Part shown: in pieces, positions 34,395 to 43,846 of the stretch
Layout: every line of letters starts with the position of its first letter
How positions within the stretch are numbered: position 1 is the stretch's first letter
Position numbers and translations under genes: made by a program
Assembly (NCBI RefSeq): GCF_022825805.1
Contig: NZ_JAJDWC010000152.1
Span: 1 to 52,695, forward strand
DNA: 52,695 nt
Source: Phaeobacter sp.
Lineage (GTDB): Bacteria > Pseudomonadota > Alphaproteobacteria > Rhodobacterales > Rhodobacteraceae
Direction: 5' to 3'
The notes under the pieces: generated by a model
The model's input: the letters and a program-made list of their open reading frames with translations, nothing else
Database searches by the model: none
Told to the model about the DNA's origin: nothing

Positions 34395-34427
34395 CTGGAT
34401 CTTTGGATTTCAATTGATCGCGAGGGG

Positions 34428-36011
34428 TCACGAGGGGCCGACTGTTTCGCAGCTGATGTTGCGCGCGGTCAGCCTGCGGCAGGCCAGTGCTGCACTTTCC
34501 TTGGTCATCCCCAGAAAATTAGCGTCGAAGCCGCGGGGCGTGCGCACAACCTTGCGTAGGCTCCCATCCAGCGTCGCCATTTCTGCAAGCGCGGTCCGCA
34601 GCAACACTTTTTCAGCCTGATACCTGCTGCCGTAGCGTCCGACGTTGATGCCCCAATACCGGCCGCCAGATGTCGACAGGCGTGTGACGACCACAGGTTC
34701 CGGTGCGGCGGCAGTCTGGCTTTCGGCCAGTTGCGCCGGGCGGCGTTGCGGGCGCAGACCAATGAAGGGACGGGGCCGCGCCAGAGTTTCGATGATGGGC
34801 TTTGACGGCTCTTCTGCAATCGCTGACACGATGTCCGCTTCCTGAATAGCGGCGGTGATGCTTGCGCGCAGAACGGCCCGGTCTGTGGCGGATGTGCCTG
34901 TGTCTGATTGCGCAGCTGCGACCTCTGCTGCGATGGCCTCTGCCGTTGTTGCAGTCTCGGCCTCAGCCAGCAGCGTGTCCTGTGCGACATTAGTCTGGGG
35001 GCGCAGTTTGGGGCGCAGGCTGGTTTTCACCAATCCGTTCACGCGAACGGTTTTGCCAGCTGTTCCATGAGCTTCGGCAACCTGCACGGAAAGACCTTGG
35101 TTGCCCTGATACTGCGGAGGGGTGGGGCGGCGCAACTTGGCCTGAGAGGGCGCACGCCGGAACCCGAGATCAAGGAGCTCCGCAACTTTGGCATTGCGCG
35201 AGGTCGATGACTTTCCGCCAAAGACTGTCGCGATCACCCGTTCATTGCCACGTTCCGCCGAAGCGACCAGGTTAAAGCCCGCCGCACGGGTGTAGCCGGT
35301 TTTGATACCATCCGCACCGCGGTAGGCCGCAAGCAGACGACGGTTGGTGTTTGGGACTGTCCTAATGCCAGCGTCTGCCGTGCGCCGCGAGAACAGATTG
35401 TAATACTCGGGATAATCATAGAGCAGATGGCGGCCCAGCGTTGTCATGTCGCGGGCGGTGGACATATGCCCCTTTTCGGTCAGGCCATGGGCGTTTTTGA
35501 ATGTTGTGCGGGACATACCGAGCGCTTTGGCCGTGCGGGTCATGCGCCGGGCAAAGGCTGCTTCCGATCCTGACAGTGCTTCGCCGATTGCGGTTGCGGC
35601 GTCATTGGCGGATTTGATCGCGGCAGCGCGGATCAAATGGCGTAGCGAGATCCGTTGACCTGACTTCAGGCCCAGTTTTGATGGCGGCTCGGCAGCTGCA
35701 TTGCGGCTGATCTTGACCTTTGTGTCCAGGGTGATTTCGCCATTCCGCACCGCTTCGAACGCGATGTAGAGGGTCATCATTTTGGTCAATGATGCGGGGT
35801 GTAGCCGTGTGTCTGCGTTGCGCGAATGCAGCACTTCGCCCGTGCGCGCGTCGATCACCATGGCCGCATAGGGTGCCGCAACCACCGATGGGGGCGACAG
35901 CAAGGTCACAAAAAGAAAAACACTAAGTCCCAAGACCCAACGCAACAACGGGGGGATGCCCTGCTGCGCGCGGATCAGCGGAGTCCGCCTGATCTGCACG
36001 TTGTCTGCCAT
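34428..36011 (-). CDS. D-alanyl-D-alanine carboxypeptidase with SPOR domain
   Basis: 527 residues. A signal or anchor segment (about 24-46) is followed by the penicillin-binding serine peptidase domain with SLTK (Ser74, Lys77), SAN (133-135) and KTG (236-238). A long Ala/Thr-rich linker then leads to a C-terminal SPOR domain (about 450-525, GGRYWGINVGRYGSRYQAEK). It trims the terminal D-Ala of peptidoglycan pentapeptides in the periplasm. SPOR would direct it to glycan lacking stem peptides at division sites. AGAGG precedes the ATG. Confidence 0.93.
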   Translation of the reverse strand: MADNVQIRRTPLIRAQQGIPPLLRWVLGLSVFLFVTLLSPPSVVAAPYAAMVIDARTGEVLHSRNADTRLHPASLTKMMTLYIAFEAVRNGEITLDTKVKISRNAAAEPPSKLGLKSGQRISLRHLIRAAAIKSANDAATAIGEALSGSEAAFARRMTRTAKALGMSRTTFKNAHGLTEKGHMSTARDMTTLGRHLLYDYPEYYNLFSRRTADAGIRTVPNTNRRLLAAYRGADGIKTGYTRAAGFNLVASAERGNERVIATVFGGKSSTSRNAKVAELLDLGFRRAPSQAKLRRPTPPQYQGNQGLSVQVAEAHGTAGKTVRVNGLVKTSLRPKLRPQTNVAQDTLLAEAETATTAEAIAAEVAAAQSDTGTSATDRAVLRASITAAIQEADIVSAIAEEPSKPIIETLARPRPFIGLRPQRRPAQLAESQTAAAPEPVVVTRLSTSGGRYWGINVGRYGSRYQAEKVLLRTALAEMATLDGSLRKVVRTPRGFDANFLGMTKESAALACRRLTARNISCETVGPS

Positions 36012-36318
36012 CTATGCCTCTGGTGCCACCGATTTTTCGGCTGGCTTATTTGCCTGCTTGGAGAAAGCCTAGCACAGGGGCAAAATCGAATAAACCTTCT
36101 GGTTTCTATGATGTTTTCGGACGAAAGAGAGCGCCTCGACATCTTGTGGGCGGCCATTTCACCCACCACAAGATGCGCTCTTGGTTAATGAAGCGTTACC
36201 TAAAAAACTTGATTTCGGAGGCTGATCCGGGGCTCTGCCCGCCAGAGTTGAGGACTCTGGGCAACAACAATAACGAAGGTATCGTGCACGCTGCTGTTCC
36301 CCGGACGCAGAATCGTCC
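36012..36318. other. 307-bp spacer with a strong hairpin
   Basis: No gene is supported. The spacer holds CATCTTGTGG (36140-36149) against CCACAAGATG (36166-36175), extended by GAGCGC (36129-36134) against GCGCTC (36175-36180). It lies on the minus-strand path from the isomerase gene to the carboxypeptidase gene and may end the former transcript, although the T run after it is poor. Confidence 0.55.
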
Positions 36319-36645
36319 TCACTCCACCAGTTCTTCGGTGATGTAGAACGGCCCCGAATAGGTCACTTCCAGCGAGAAGAAGCTGGGTTTCGGAATCAGT
36401 GGCAGAAGACTGGCCCGCAGATCCGCCAAAAGCGCCTGCGAAAATGCAGCGTCTCGGTGAGGTTTCACCAGCAGGGCAACTTTGATGTCGATGTGGCGAT
36501 GATGAAAGTCCTCAATCTTGATCGCCCGACCTTTGCAGGCACCAGCGCCGTCGTCATGCGCCAGGATCCGCGATTCGATCTGGGCCAGCAGCGCCTGTGG
36601 ATCGATTGACAGGCCGTCGGTGTATTTGATTTCCGCGTGGGGCAT
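36319..36645 (-). CDS. 5-carboxymethyl-2-hydroxymuconate isomerase family protein
   Basis: 108 residues starting with Pro after Met (MPHAEIKYTDGL), as needed for the catalytic N-terminal proline of the tautomerase superfamily. The CHMI-type segments KGRAIKIEDFHH and HIDIKVALLVKP follow. CHMI isomerises a ring-cleavage intermediate of homoprotocatechuate degradation. No other gene of that pathway is nearby, so the physiological substrate may differ. The neighbouring HAD gene ends 52 bp upstream on the same strand. Confidence 0.85.
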   Translation of the reverse strand: MPHAEIKYTDGLSIDPQALLAQIESRILAHDDGAGACKGRAIKIEDFHHRHIDIKVALLVKPHRDAAFSQALLADLRASLLPLIPKPSFFSLEVTYSGPFYITEELVE

Positions 36646-36697
36646 TGTGTCGTCTCTTTCGGCTCGGGCAGGCAGAGGCCCATGTGAGTTGAGGGTG

Positions 36698-37411
36698 TCA
36701 GGGCAGGTTGGAAACTAAAGCAGGCAGTGCGCTGAGATCAGCGATTTCGTTGTACCTTGGGCTACTGCTCGGGGCAGGGGCGTATTCCACTTCCCAGACC
36801 AGACCATGAGGCACATAGGTGCCCCAACCACCGGCCTCGATCATCGGCACCACGTCAGAGCGCATGGAATTGCCGACCATCATGGCATGCTCGGCACCGT
36901 TGCCGTGGCGAGCAAAGATCTCGGTATAAACCTCTGGTGTTTTTTCCGAAACGATTTCGACCCCGTCGAACAGATCCCCGAGACCGGATTGCGCCAGTTT
37001 GCGCTCCTGATCCAGCAGATCGCCTTTGGTAATAAGGACAACGCGGTGGTTTTCGGCCATCGTCTCAACGGCCATTTTCGCCGCAGGCAGCAACTCGATC
37101 GGGTAGGTGAGCATCATCTGCCCTGCGACGATCAGCTCTTGAATAACCGAAGCCGGGACGCGCGCATCGGTAACTTCAATCGCCGTTTCAATCATGGACA
37201 AGGTGAAGCCCTTCACACCATACCCATAGCGGCCGAGATTGCGTTTTTCAGAGGCAAGCAGCCGCGCGGCGAGTGCCTGTTGGTCCAGGTCGTCCGCAAT
37301 ATGGTCCATCAGCAGTTCGGCAAATCGGTCCTGCGTGATGCGGAAAAATCGTTCGTTGTGCCAGAGCGTGTCATCTGCATCGAAGCCAATAGTCGTTAAC
37401 TTTCTGGTCAA
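36698..37411 (-). CDS. HAD superfamily hydrolase
   Basis: 237 residues with the HAD motifs: motif [10 protein letters not shown] (nucleophile Asp and acid Asp), motif II LLITKG-like VVLITKGD, and motif III/IV around [19 protein letters not shown] helical cap lies between motifs I and II. It resembles the YjjG/GPH-type phosphatases acting on small phosphomonoesters. The start appears to be TTG at 37411. No ATG precedes motif I. It is divergent from clpS. Confidence 0.85.
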   Translation of the reverse strand: MTRKLTTIGFDADDTLWHNERFFRITQDRFAELLMDHIADDLDQQALAARLLASEKRNLGRYGYGVKGFTLSMIETAIEVTDARVPASVIQELIVAGQMMLTYPIELLPAAKMAVETMAENHRVVLITKGDLLDQERKLAQSGLGDLFDGVEIVSEKTPEVYTEIFARHGNGAEHAMMVGNSMRSDVVPMIEAGGWGTYVPHGLVWEVEYAPAPSSSPRYNEIADLSALPALVSNLP

Positions 37412-37499
37412 TTCGTCACGCTCAATCCCTTTTCCTATTTGCCAGATAGACTATATAACGGTGCCAACAAACGCCATCCATGAACGGAATCCAGTGCCC

Positions 37500-37841
37500 A
37501 TGTTGCCTACACCAGTAATGATGTCGGACCATTCAGATGACGACACCGACCTCGGTGTTCTGACGAAGACGCGGCCAAAAACCCAGCGTCCGCCCCGGTA
37601 CAAGGTGTTGCTGTTGAACGACGACTACACCCCGATGGAATTTGTGGTGATGGTTCTGGAACGGTTTTTCAACATGACTCACGCGGAGGCGTTCGAAGTC
37701 ATGCTGACGGTCCACAAAAAAGGTGTGGCGGTTGTTGGTGTGTTCAGCCATGAGATCGCTGAAACCAAAGTGGGGCAGGTGATGGATTTTGCCCATCGCC
37801 ACCAGCACCCACTGCAGTGCACCATGGAAAAAGAAGACTAA
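37500..37841 (+). CDS. clpS: ATP-dependent Clp protease adaptor ClpS
   Basis: 113 residues. A variable acidic N-terminus is followed by the conserved ClpS fold: [37 protein letters not shown] and a C-terminal [11 protein letters not shown]. ClpS hands N-degron substrates (Leu, Phe, Tyr, Trp starts) to ClpAP. Starts at GTG 37494, ATG 37500 and ATG 37518/37521 are all in frame. 37500 is a compromise. The methyltransferase gene follows after 10 bp, suggesting cotranscription. Confidence 0.94.
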   Translation: MLPTPVMMSDHSDDDTDLGVLTKTRPKTQRPPRYKVLLLNDDYTPMEFVVMVLERFFNMTHAEAFEVMLTVHKKGVAVVGVFSHEIAETKVGQVMDFAHRHQHPLQCTMEKED

Positions 37842-37851
37842 CGAGGATCCC

Positions 37852-38844
37852 ATGTCTGCCCGTCTGTCCCTGGCCATTGAGACAGGCGCATTTGTTGTGC
37901 CTGAACATGGCACTATCGCTGTCTTCCAACCCCCTGCCGACGCTGATCTATCCGCGCTCCCAAAGGAGAGGGTTGTCGTGATCCAGCCCTTTGCGCCTGA
38001 CCATACTGTCTGGTCTCAGCGGGGCTACAACTGTGGTGCCGTATCCGTGGCGCAGCAACGCTACGCCGCGGCGATTGTGTTTCTGCCGCGCGCAAAGGCA
38101 CTGGCGCGTACGCTCATTGCGCAGGCCGCTGCGGCGACCGATGGTCAGGTTGTCGTTGATGGCAGTAAAACCAACGGGGTGGATTCGATCCTCAAGGCGT
38201 TGAAACGTAGCGTGGATTTGTCGGCCCCACTGGCCAAATCTCATGGTAAGATTGCCTGGTTCAACGCACAGGGTGCGGATCTTGCATCCTGGGAAGAACG
38301 CCCATCGCGCAGCCCGCAAGGATATATGACAGCGCCAGGCGTGTTTTCGGCGGATGGCGTCGATCCTGCATCCGATCTGTTGATTGGGGCATTGCCTGCC
38401 AAATTGGGCAAAACAGTTGTCGATCTCGGTGCAGGGTGGGGGTTCCTGTCTGCGATGATGTTGCGGGACACCACGATAAAAACACTGCATCTGGTCGAAG
38501 CGGATCACGCGGCCCTTGCCTGCGCCAAAGAGAACATCACCGATGAGCGCGCGCAGTTCCACTGGGCTGATGCGCGCGGTTGGAAACTCGCTCAACGGGT
38601 CGATGCCGTGGTGTCGAATCCACCGTTCCACACCGGTCGCGCAGCGGAGCCATCTTTGGGGCAGGAGTTTATCCGCACGTCAGCGGCGTTGTTGGCGCCT
38701 GCGGGTTCTTTGTGGATGGTGGCAAACCGGCACCTGCCGTACGAAAACACCCTGGCAGAGGCATTCGCCACGGTCGAAGAAGTGGCCGGAGACAATCGTT
38801 TCAAAGTGTTGCACGCCAGCCGCCCGCGCAAGAGCAAGCGCTGA
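37852..38844 (+). CDS. RsmC-like class I SAM methyltransferase (16S rRNA G1207 type)
   Basis: 330 residues built as RsmC: an N-terminal degenerate methyltransferase-like half (1-160) and a catalytic C-terminal half. The latter has the SAM motif VVDLGAGWGFLSAMML (about 190-205) and the NPPF active site VSNPPFHTG (about 255). NPPF is typical of N2-guanine methyltransferases, so methylation of G1207 of 16S rRNA is likely. GAGG lies upstream of the ATG at 37852. It is probably cotranscribed with clpS. Confidence 0.85.
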   Translation: MSARLSLAIETGAFVVPEHGTIAVFQPPADADLSALPKERVVVIQPFAPDHTVWSQRGYNCGAVSVAQQRYAAAIVFLPRAKALARTLIAQAAAATDGQVVVDGSKTNGVDSILKALKRSVDLSAPLAKSHGKIAWFNAQGADLASWEERPSRSPQGYMTAPGVFSADGVDPASDLLIGALPAKLGKTVVDLGAGWGFLSAMMLRDTTIKTLHLVEADHAALACAKENITDERAQFHWADARGWKLAQRVDAVVSNPPFHTGRAAEPSLGQEFIRTSAALLAPAGSLWMVANRHLPYENTLAEAFATVEEVAGDNRFKVLHASRPRKSKR

Positions 38845-38948
38845 CAGATCCGATCTTTGCCAAGAGATGGTTTTCTCCGAACACCGTGGCGGTTAGGTTG
38901 CTCTGACCAAGGATGCACGACTCGCATCACCGACGACGGAGATCTCTC

Positions 38949-39752
38949 ATGTCCTTTTCCATTTCGGGCAAGACGGCCATTGTGACTGGCTCGTCCAGCG
39001 GTATCGGCCTTGCAATTGGAAAGCAGTTTGCCGCGGCTGGAGCGAACGTCATGTTCGCCGATACTGACGAGGCCGCGCTGTTGGCAGAACTCGGGGCTGA
39101 GGTGGATGAAAGCAACATCCGCTATTTTGCGGGAGACTTGCGGGAGCGGTTGACGATCGCAAACCTCCTGTCAGCAACAATCGATGCGTTTGACGAAGTC
39201 GACATTCTCGTCAACGGCGCCCGCCAGGTTGTGCCGACCGAGCCGCTTGACCCGGAGGATCAATCGCTTGAACTGCTGTTGAACCAGACTTTGCTGCCTA
39301 CCATGCGGCTGTCACAGCAGGTGGCCCGCCGCATGATCAAACAAGGGGAAGAACGGGACAATGGAGCGCCAAACGGTGCCATCATCAACCTGTCTTCGAT
39401 TGCAGCGCGCCGCTCCCATCCCGAGTTGATGGCCTATTGTGTTGCGTCCGCAGCGCTGGATCAATTGACCCGCTCTTTGTCGGTGTCTTTGGCGCCGCAT
39501 CGCATTCGGGTGAATTCAATCGCCTTTGGATCGGTGATGAGCGCGTCGATGCAGGCCACGCTGAAGGACAACCGCGCGTTTCGACAGGACATTGAACGCC
39601 ACACACCCCTCGGACGGATTGCAGCGCCAACGGAATTGACCGAAGCGGCGCAATTTCTGGCGTCGGATGCCTCGGCCTTTATGACCGGGCAGATCGTGAC
39701 CTTGGATGGTGGGCGCACGCTTTTGGATACGGTGGAGGTTCCGGTCCACTAA
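38949..39752 (+). CDS. SDR-family protein lacking the catalytic lysine
   Basis: 267 residues with the classical SDR fold: nucleotide motif TGSSSGIG (13-20), DILVNG near 85-90 and the catalytic Ser region INLSS (to 150). The active-site Tyr is at 163, but the expected YxxxK reads YCVAS, with Ser167 in place of Lys. The C-terminal FLASDASAFMTGQIVTLDGG part is normal. Classical SDR enzymes need that Lys to lower the Tyr pKa, so activity may be weak, altered or lost. The start at 38949 has CGGAGA upstream. The substrate is unknown. Confidence 0.85.
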   Translation: MSFSISGKTAIVTGSSSGIGLAIGKQFAAAGANVMFADTDEAALLAELGAEVDESNIRYFAGDLRERLTIANLLSATIDAFDEVDILVNGARQVVPTEPLDPEDQSLELLLNQTLLPTMRLSQQVARRMIKQGEERDNGAPNGAIINLSSIAARRSHPELMAYCVASAALDQLTRSLSVSLAPHRIRVNSIAFGSVMSASMQATLKDNRAFRQDIERHTPLGRIAAPTELTEAAQFLASDASAFMTGQIVTLDGGRTLLDTVEVPVH

Positions 39753-39816
39753 TGTCCCGGCCTTCGCTAGCGGAGGTATCAGGGCACGGTTTGGTTTCAG
39801 ATATAGAGGTCGGATG

Positions 39817-40710
39817 ATGAAGAGTGACATGATTGAGGAAAAGGCCCAGGCAGCGGCTTGGTTCAAATCCCTTCGAGATTCTATTGTGGCGGCGTTTGAA
39901 GAGCTGGAAGACAGCCACAATGAGGGTCCATTCAGCGACCAGCCTGCCGGGCGATTTGACGTCACAGAAACCACACGTACAGCCGATGATGGATCCGACG
40001 CTGGTGGCGGCCTGATGAGTGTCATGCGCGGCGGCCGTGTGTTTGAAAAGGTCGGCGTCAATATTTCCGAAGTCTATGGCACCCTGGGTGAGCGCGCGCA
40101 AAACGCCATGGCCGCACGCAAGGGCCTGCCTGGCATGAAAGAGGACCCGCGCTTTTGGGCGTCCGGTATTTCATTGGTTGCTCATATGCAGAACCCCCAT
40201 GTGCCCGCGGTTCACATGAACACACGTATGTTTTGGACCCCGCATGCCTGGTGGTTCGGGGGAGGTTCGGATCTGAACCCGTGTTTGGAATACGACGAAG
40301 ACACCCGGCATTTCCACCAAACGCAGGAAACCCATTTGGCGCCGCATGGCGATGGGCTCTATCAGGAGCTGAAAGAGTGGGCGGATGAGTATTTCTTTGT
40401 GCCGCACCGCAAGCGCGCCCGTGGGGTCGGCGGTATTTTTATGGATGACCGCAACACCGGAAACTGGGAGGCGGATTTTGCGCTGACCAAGGATATCGGT
40501 CGGGCCTTCTTGCCGGCCTACGTGCCCTTGGTGGAACGTCGCCGCACATCCGGGTTCGGCGACGCAGAAAAAGACGCGCAACTGGTGCATCGCGGCCTCT
40601 ATGCTGAATACAATCTGGTCTATGACCGGGGCACAAAATTCGGACTTGAAACCGGGCATGATGCCAATGCGGTTTTGATGAGCCTGCCACCGCTGGCCAA
40701 ATGGGTGTAA
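39817..40710 (+). CDS. hemF: Oxygen-dependent coproporphyrinogen-III oxidase
   Basis: 297 residues matching HemF throughout, with GGGLMSVMRGGRVFEKVGVN near the N-terminus, the WWFGGGSDLNPCLEYDED region and RRKRARGVGGIFMDD-like PHRKRARGVGGIFMDD. The enzyme decarboxylates coproporphyrinogen III to protoporphyrinogen IX using oxygen, in the cytoplasm as a dimer. Of two ATG codons (39814, 39817), the second has the better distance from GAGGT. hemC and hemE are 1-3 kb away but in separate transcripts. Confidence 0.95.
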   Translation: MKSDMIEEKAQAAAWFKSLRDSIVAAFEELEDSHNEGPFSDQPAGRFDVTETTRTADDGSDAGGGLMSVMRGGRVFEKVGVNISEVYGTLGERAQNAMAARKGLPGMKEDPRFWASGISLVAHMQNPHVPAVHMNTRMFWTPHAWWFGGGSDLNPCLEYDEDTRHFHQTQETHLAPHGDGLYQELKEWADEYFFVPHRKRARGVGGIFMDDRNTGNWEADFALTKDIGRAFLPAYVPLVERRRTSGFGDAEKDAQLVHRGLYAEYNLVYDRGTKFGLETGHDANAVLMSLPPLAKWV

Positions 40711-40835
40711 TCGCCTCCGTAGTATAAGCGTGTTTCAGCGGGTTTTGATTTCTCGCTGGCCACGTGATTGCGGCGATCTCCAAAATGCGGTCTGTTCAAC
40801 CTATGGGTAAGCGGTTGGTTGTGAAAGGCTGGAAC

Positions 40836-41657
40836 ATGTGGATGCGGCTCTGGGCGGCCATGGTTGTGTTGTGTGCTGTGACGGCCTGTGCTGCCCCGTC
40901 GGTGCAACCAAACGCAAAAGATGCCGCCGAGACGGAGGCCATCGCGCTGGCCGAGGCCAAAGCGCAGCTGGTCACATACCCCAAATATGGTGACAGCGAT
41001 CCGCATCCCTGGTCGGGACGCAAGCCGTGGAGCTATCCCGTCCATGGCATTGATGTGTCGCGCTGGCAGGGCGATATCGACTGGACGCGCGCGGCAGCCT
41101 CGGGTGTGAGTTTTGCTTACATAAAAGCGACCGAAGGGGGCGATCTGCTGGATCCCAGGTTTCGCGCCCATTGGAAAGATGCACGCCGGGCAGGGGTTCG
41201 GCGCGGGGCCTATCACTATTTCTACTTCTGCCGCCCGGCAGCGGAGCAGGCGCGTTGGTTCATCCGTCATGTGCCCCGCGATCCGCAGGCCCTTCCCCAT
41301 GTTCTGGATATGGAATGGACGCCGCACTCTCGCACCTGCACGCGGCGGCCGTCTGGTGCCAGGGTGCGTGCCGAGGCAGATCGCTTCCTTGATATCCTAG
41401 AGGCCCACTATGGGCGTCACCCTGTTTTATACACAACCGTCGATTTCTACCGCGACACAGGGATTGGTCGCCTTGCTGGAACCGAGTTCTGGCTTCGCTC
41501 TGTCGCCGATCACCCGCGTGTCACCTACCCTGGCGCGCAGTGGCAGTTTTGGCAGTACACAGGCACCGGGCGGGTGCCGGGGATCGAGGGCGATGTGGAT
41601 CTCAACGTTTTTGGTGGCAGCGCAGAGCGGTGGTTGCGCTGGTCGGGGCAGATTTAG
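40836..41657 (+). CDS. GH25-family muramidase, lipoprotein
   Basis: 273 residues. The N-terminus MWMRLWAAMVVLCAVTACAA is a lipoprotein signal with lipobox VTAC, so the protein should be membrane-anchored by a lipid. The body is a glycosyl hydrolase 25 domain: GIDVSRWQGDIDW with the first acidic residue, IKATEGGDLLDPRF, the D-x-E pair in VLDMEW, and a C-terminal QFWQYTGTGRVPGIEG typical of this fold. It probably cleaves MurNAc-GlcNAc bonds in peptidoglycan. AAAGG lies 7 nt before the ATG at 40836. It is convergent with hemC. Confidence 0.88.
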   Translation: MWMRLWAAMVVLCAVTACAAPSVQPNAKDAAETEAIALAEAKAQLVTYPKYGDSDPHPWSGRKPWSYPVHGIDVSRWQGDIDWTRAAASGVSFAYIKATEGGDLLDPRFRAHWKDARRAGVRRGAYHYFYFCRPAAEQARWFIRHVPRDPQALPHVLDMEWTPHSRTCTRRPSGARVRAEADRFLDILEAHYGRHPVLYTTVDFYRDTGIGRLAGTEFWLRSVADHPRVTYPGAQWQFWQYTGTGRVPGIEGDVDLNVFGGSAERWLRWSGQI

Positions 41658-41674
41658 AGGCTGTGCTTGCGGCG

Positions 41675-42637
41675 TTATTGCCGCCAGTCAAAGAACCCTG
41701 GACCGGCCTTTTGCAACAGGGCGCGGGCCATACTGCGGCCCAGTTCGGGGCCATCTTCGATCGCACAGGTTTGCTTATCCGCAAGGGATTCCGACCCATC
41801 CGGGCGCAAAACCTCTCCGCGCAGCCGTAGCGTGGCGCCATCCAATTCTGCCAGACCCCCAATCGGTGTCTCGCATGATCCGTCCAGCGCGGCGAGGAAG
41901 GCGCGTTCTGCTGCCAGACGCTGTCCGGTCGCACGGTCATGGATCGCCTCCAGCATCGCGCCTGCACGATGATCCGCGCTACGCCGTTCGATGCCGATGG
42001 CGCCCTGGGCCACGGCGGGCAGCATGTCGTCGGTTTCAATCGCATGTGCGGGTACGTCATCCATGGCCAGACGGTTCAGACCCGCCATAGCCAGGAAGGT
42101 GCATTCGGCAACACCATCGGTCAATTTGCGCAGCCGCGTTTGCACATTGCCGCGAAACTCAACAACCTGCAGATCGGGGCGTCGGTTCAACAATTGGGCG
42201 CGCCGCCGCAATGAAGAGGTGCCCACCACGGCTCCCTCCGCCAGATCGTGAATCGACCCCAAAGCGGGAGAGATAAAGGCGTCGCGCACGTCCTCCCGCG
42301 GCAGGTAAGTCTCTAGCAGCAATCCGTCGGGCTGCTGCACCGGCATGTCCTTCATCGAATGGACAGCGATATCGATTGCACCAGAAAGCAGGTCTTCTTC
42401 GATTTCCTTGGTGAACAACCCTTTGCCGCCCAGCTCCTTCAGGGGTTTGTCCGCCGCGATCAATGCCTGATTGTCACCGGTTGTTTTAATGACAACAATT
42501 TCAAACGCATCCTGCGGAAGATCAAAAGCCGCCGCCAGCCGCGCCCGGGTTTCATAGGCCTGTGCAAGCGCAAGCGGTGATCCACGGGTGCCTATTTTCA
42601 GGGGCGAAGCGGGGGAGGGCAGATCAATCTGTGTCAT
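41675..42637 (-). CDS. hemC: Hydroxymethylbilane synthase (porphobilinogen deaminase)
   Basis: 320 residues with HemC signatures: KIGTRGSPLALAQAYE at the start, TTGDN, KDMPVQQPDGL, the SLRRRAQLLNRRPDL block and the cofactor Cys in GSCETPIGG, which carries the dipyrromethane primer. It joins four porphobilinogen molecules into hydroxymethylbilane for haem. The ATG at 42637 (TAAGGG 7 nt upstream) fits the family. The frame continues to 43246, but that part overlaps hemE and has no homology. It is divergent from hemE. Confidence 0.96.
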   Translation of the reverse strand: MTQIDLPSPASPLKIGTRGSPLALAQAYETRARLAAAFDLPQDAFEIVVIKTTGDNQALIAADKPLKELGGKGLFTKEIEEDLLSGAIDIAVHSMKDMPVQQPDGLLLETYLPREDVRDAFISPALGSIHDLAEGAVVGTSSLRRRAQLLNRRPDLQVVEFRGNVQTRLRKLTDGVAECTFLAMAGLNRLAMDDVPAHAIETDDMLPAVAQGAIGIERRSADHRAGAMLEAIHDRATGQRLAAERAFLAALDGSCETPIGGLAELDGATLRLRGEVLRPDGSESLADKQTCAIEDGPELGRSMARALLQKAGPGFFDWRQ

Positions 42638-42654
42638 ACATTGACCCTTACTCG

Positions 42655-42698
42655 TGACAATATGCCCTGACAAGCATTGTGACGGCTCCTCTTGACAA
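42655..42698. promoter_or_regulatory. TGACAA repeats in the hemC-hemE promoter region
   Basis: TGACAA occurs at 42655-42660, 42668-42673 and 42693-42698 between the divergent haem genes. The last could be part of a -35 (TTGACA, 42692-42697), but the best -10 is only 15 bp away. The repeats could be half-sites of an unknown regulator or simply promoter parts. Confidence 0.3.
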
Positions 42699-42748
42699 TT
42701 TGCCGCTGAGTCTAGACCTCGGTAGGGGGAACACGAGCGAGGAAGATC

Positions 42749-43783
42749 ATGGCCGAACAGAAAAAACTGCTGCGAGCACTGGCTGGGGAAACGCAGGATG
42801 TGCCCCCAATCTGGATGATGCGACAGGCTGGACGATATCTGCCAGAGTATCGCGCCACCCGCGCCGAAGCTGGGGATTTTCTGTCGCTTTGCTATAATTC
42901 GGACCTTGCCGCAGAGGTCACATTGCAGCCGATCCGCCGGTACGGGTTTGATGCAGCGATCTTGTTTGCGGATATTTTGTTGGTGCCACAAGCGCTGGGT
43001 GCCGATCTGTGGTTCGTGACCGGCGAAGGCCCGCGGCTTTCGACCATCACCACAGAAGCGGATTTTGCGAAACTGGGTCCTGCCAGCGATATCCACGAAA
43101 CGCTCAATCCGATTTATGAAACCGTGAAGATCCTCTCGCGGGAGCTGCCGTCTGAAACCACACTGATCGGTTTCGCTGGCGCGCCTTGGACCGTGGCCAC
43201 ATACATGATCGCAGGCCGTGGCACTCCGGATCAGGGGCCGGCCCACGCGTTGCGCGAGGAAAACAACGCGCTGTTCGAAGCGCTCTTGGCCCGCATTACA
43301 GAAGCCACAATCGACTACCTGTCAAAACAGATCGAAGTCGGGGCCGAAGTGGTGAAGATCTTCGACAGTTGGGCGGGATCGTTGAAAGGTGAGGCGTTCC
43401 ACAAATATGCGCTGACGCCGTGTTTGCAGATCACCCAGGCTCTGAAAGAGCGTCACCCCCACATCCCCGTCATTGGTTTCCCGCGTGAGGCCGGTGATCA
43501 ATACGTCGGCTTTGCCAAGGCAACGGGCGTGGACTGCGTGGCATTGGACAATTCAGTCGATCCGGAATGGGCGGCTGCCAACATCCAGCGTGATGGCTGT
43601 ATTCAGGGCAATCTGGCCTCTCGTCATATGGTCTCGGGTGGTCAGGAGTTGGTTGATGAAACCCGCCGCATCGTCAATGCGTTCAAGAAAGGTCCGCATA
43701 TCTTCAATCTGGGCCATGGGATTACGCCAGATGCAAATCCCGACAATGTGCAATTGATGATCGATACAGTCCGCAATGGCTGA
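42749..43783 (+). CDS. hemE: Uroporphyrinogen decarboxylase
   Basis: 344 residues matching HemE: the N-terminal [17 protein letters not shown] signature, the [14 protein letters not shown] segment and the C-terminal [15 protein letters not shown]. It removes four acetate carboxyls from uroporphyrinogen III to give coproporphyrinogen III. GAGGAAG precedes the ATG at 42749. The 111-bp space to divergent hemC must hold both promoters. A small conserved-looking gene follows after 63 bp. Confidence 0.96.
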   Translation: MAEQKKLLRALAGETQDVPPIWMMRQAGRYLPEYRATRAEAGDFLSLCYNSDLAAEVTLQPIRRYGFDAAILFADILLVPQALGADLWFVTGEGPRLSTITTEADFAKLGPASDIHETLNPIYETVKILSRELPSETTLIGFAGAPWTVATYMIAGRGTPDQGPAHALREENNALFEALLARITEATIDYLSKQIEVGAEVVKIFDSWAGSLKGEAFHKYALTPCLQITQALKERHPHIPVIGFPREAGDQYVGFAKATGVDCVALDNSVDPEWAAANIQRDGCIQGNLASRHMVSGGQELVDETRRIVNAFKKGPHIFNLGHGITPDANPDNVQLMIDTVRNG

Positions 43784-43846
43784 TCTTGCGCCCGCTGGTG
43801 TTGTGTTGCATCAGCCAGGGCGCCACAAATTCGCGGAGGACCTGTG

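Noticed and set aside
42638-43246. N-terminal extension of the hemC frame
   Set aside because: It overlaps hemE on the other strand and has no homology. HemC begins normally at 42637 with a good ribosome site.
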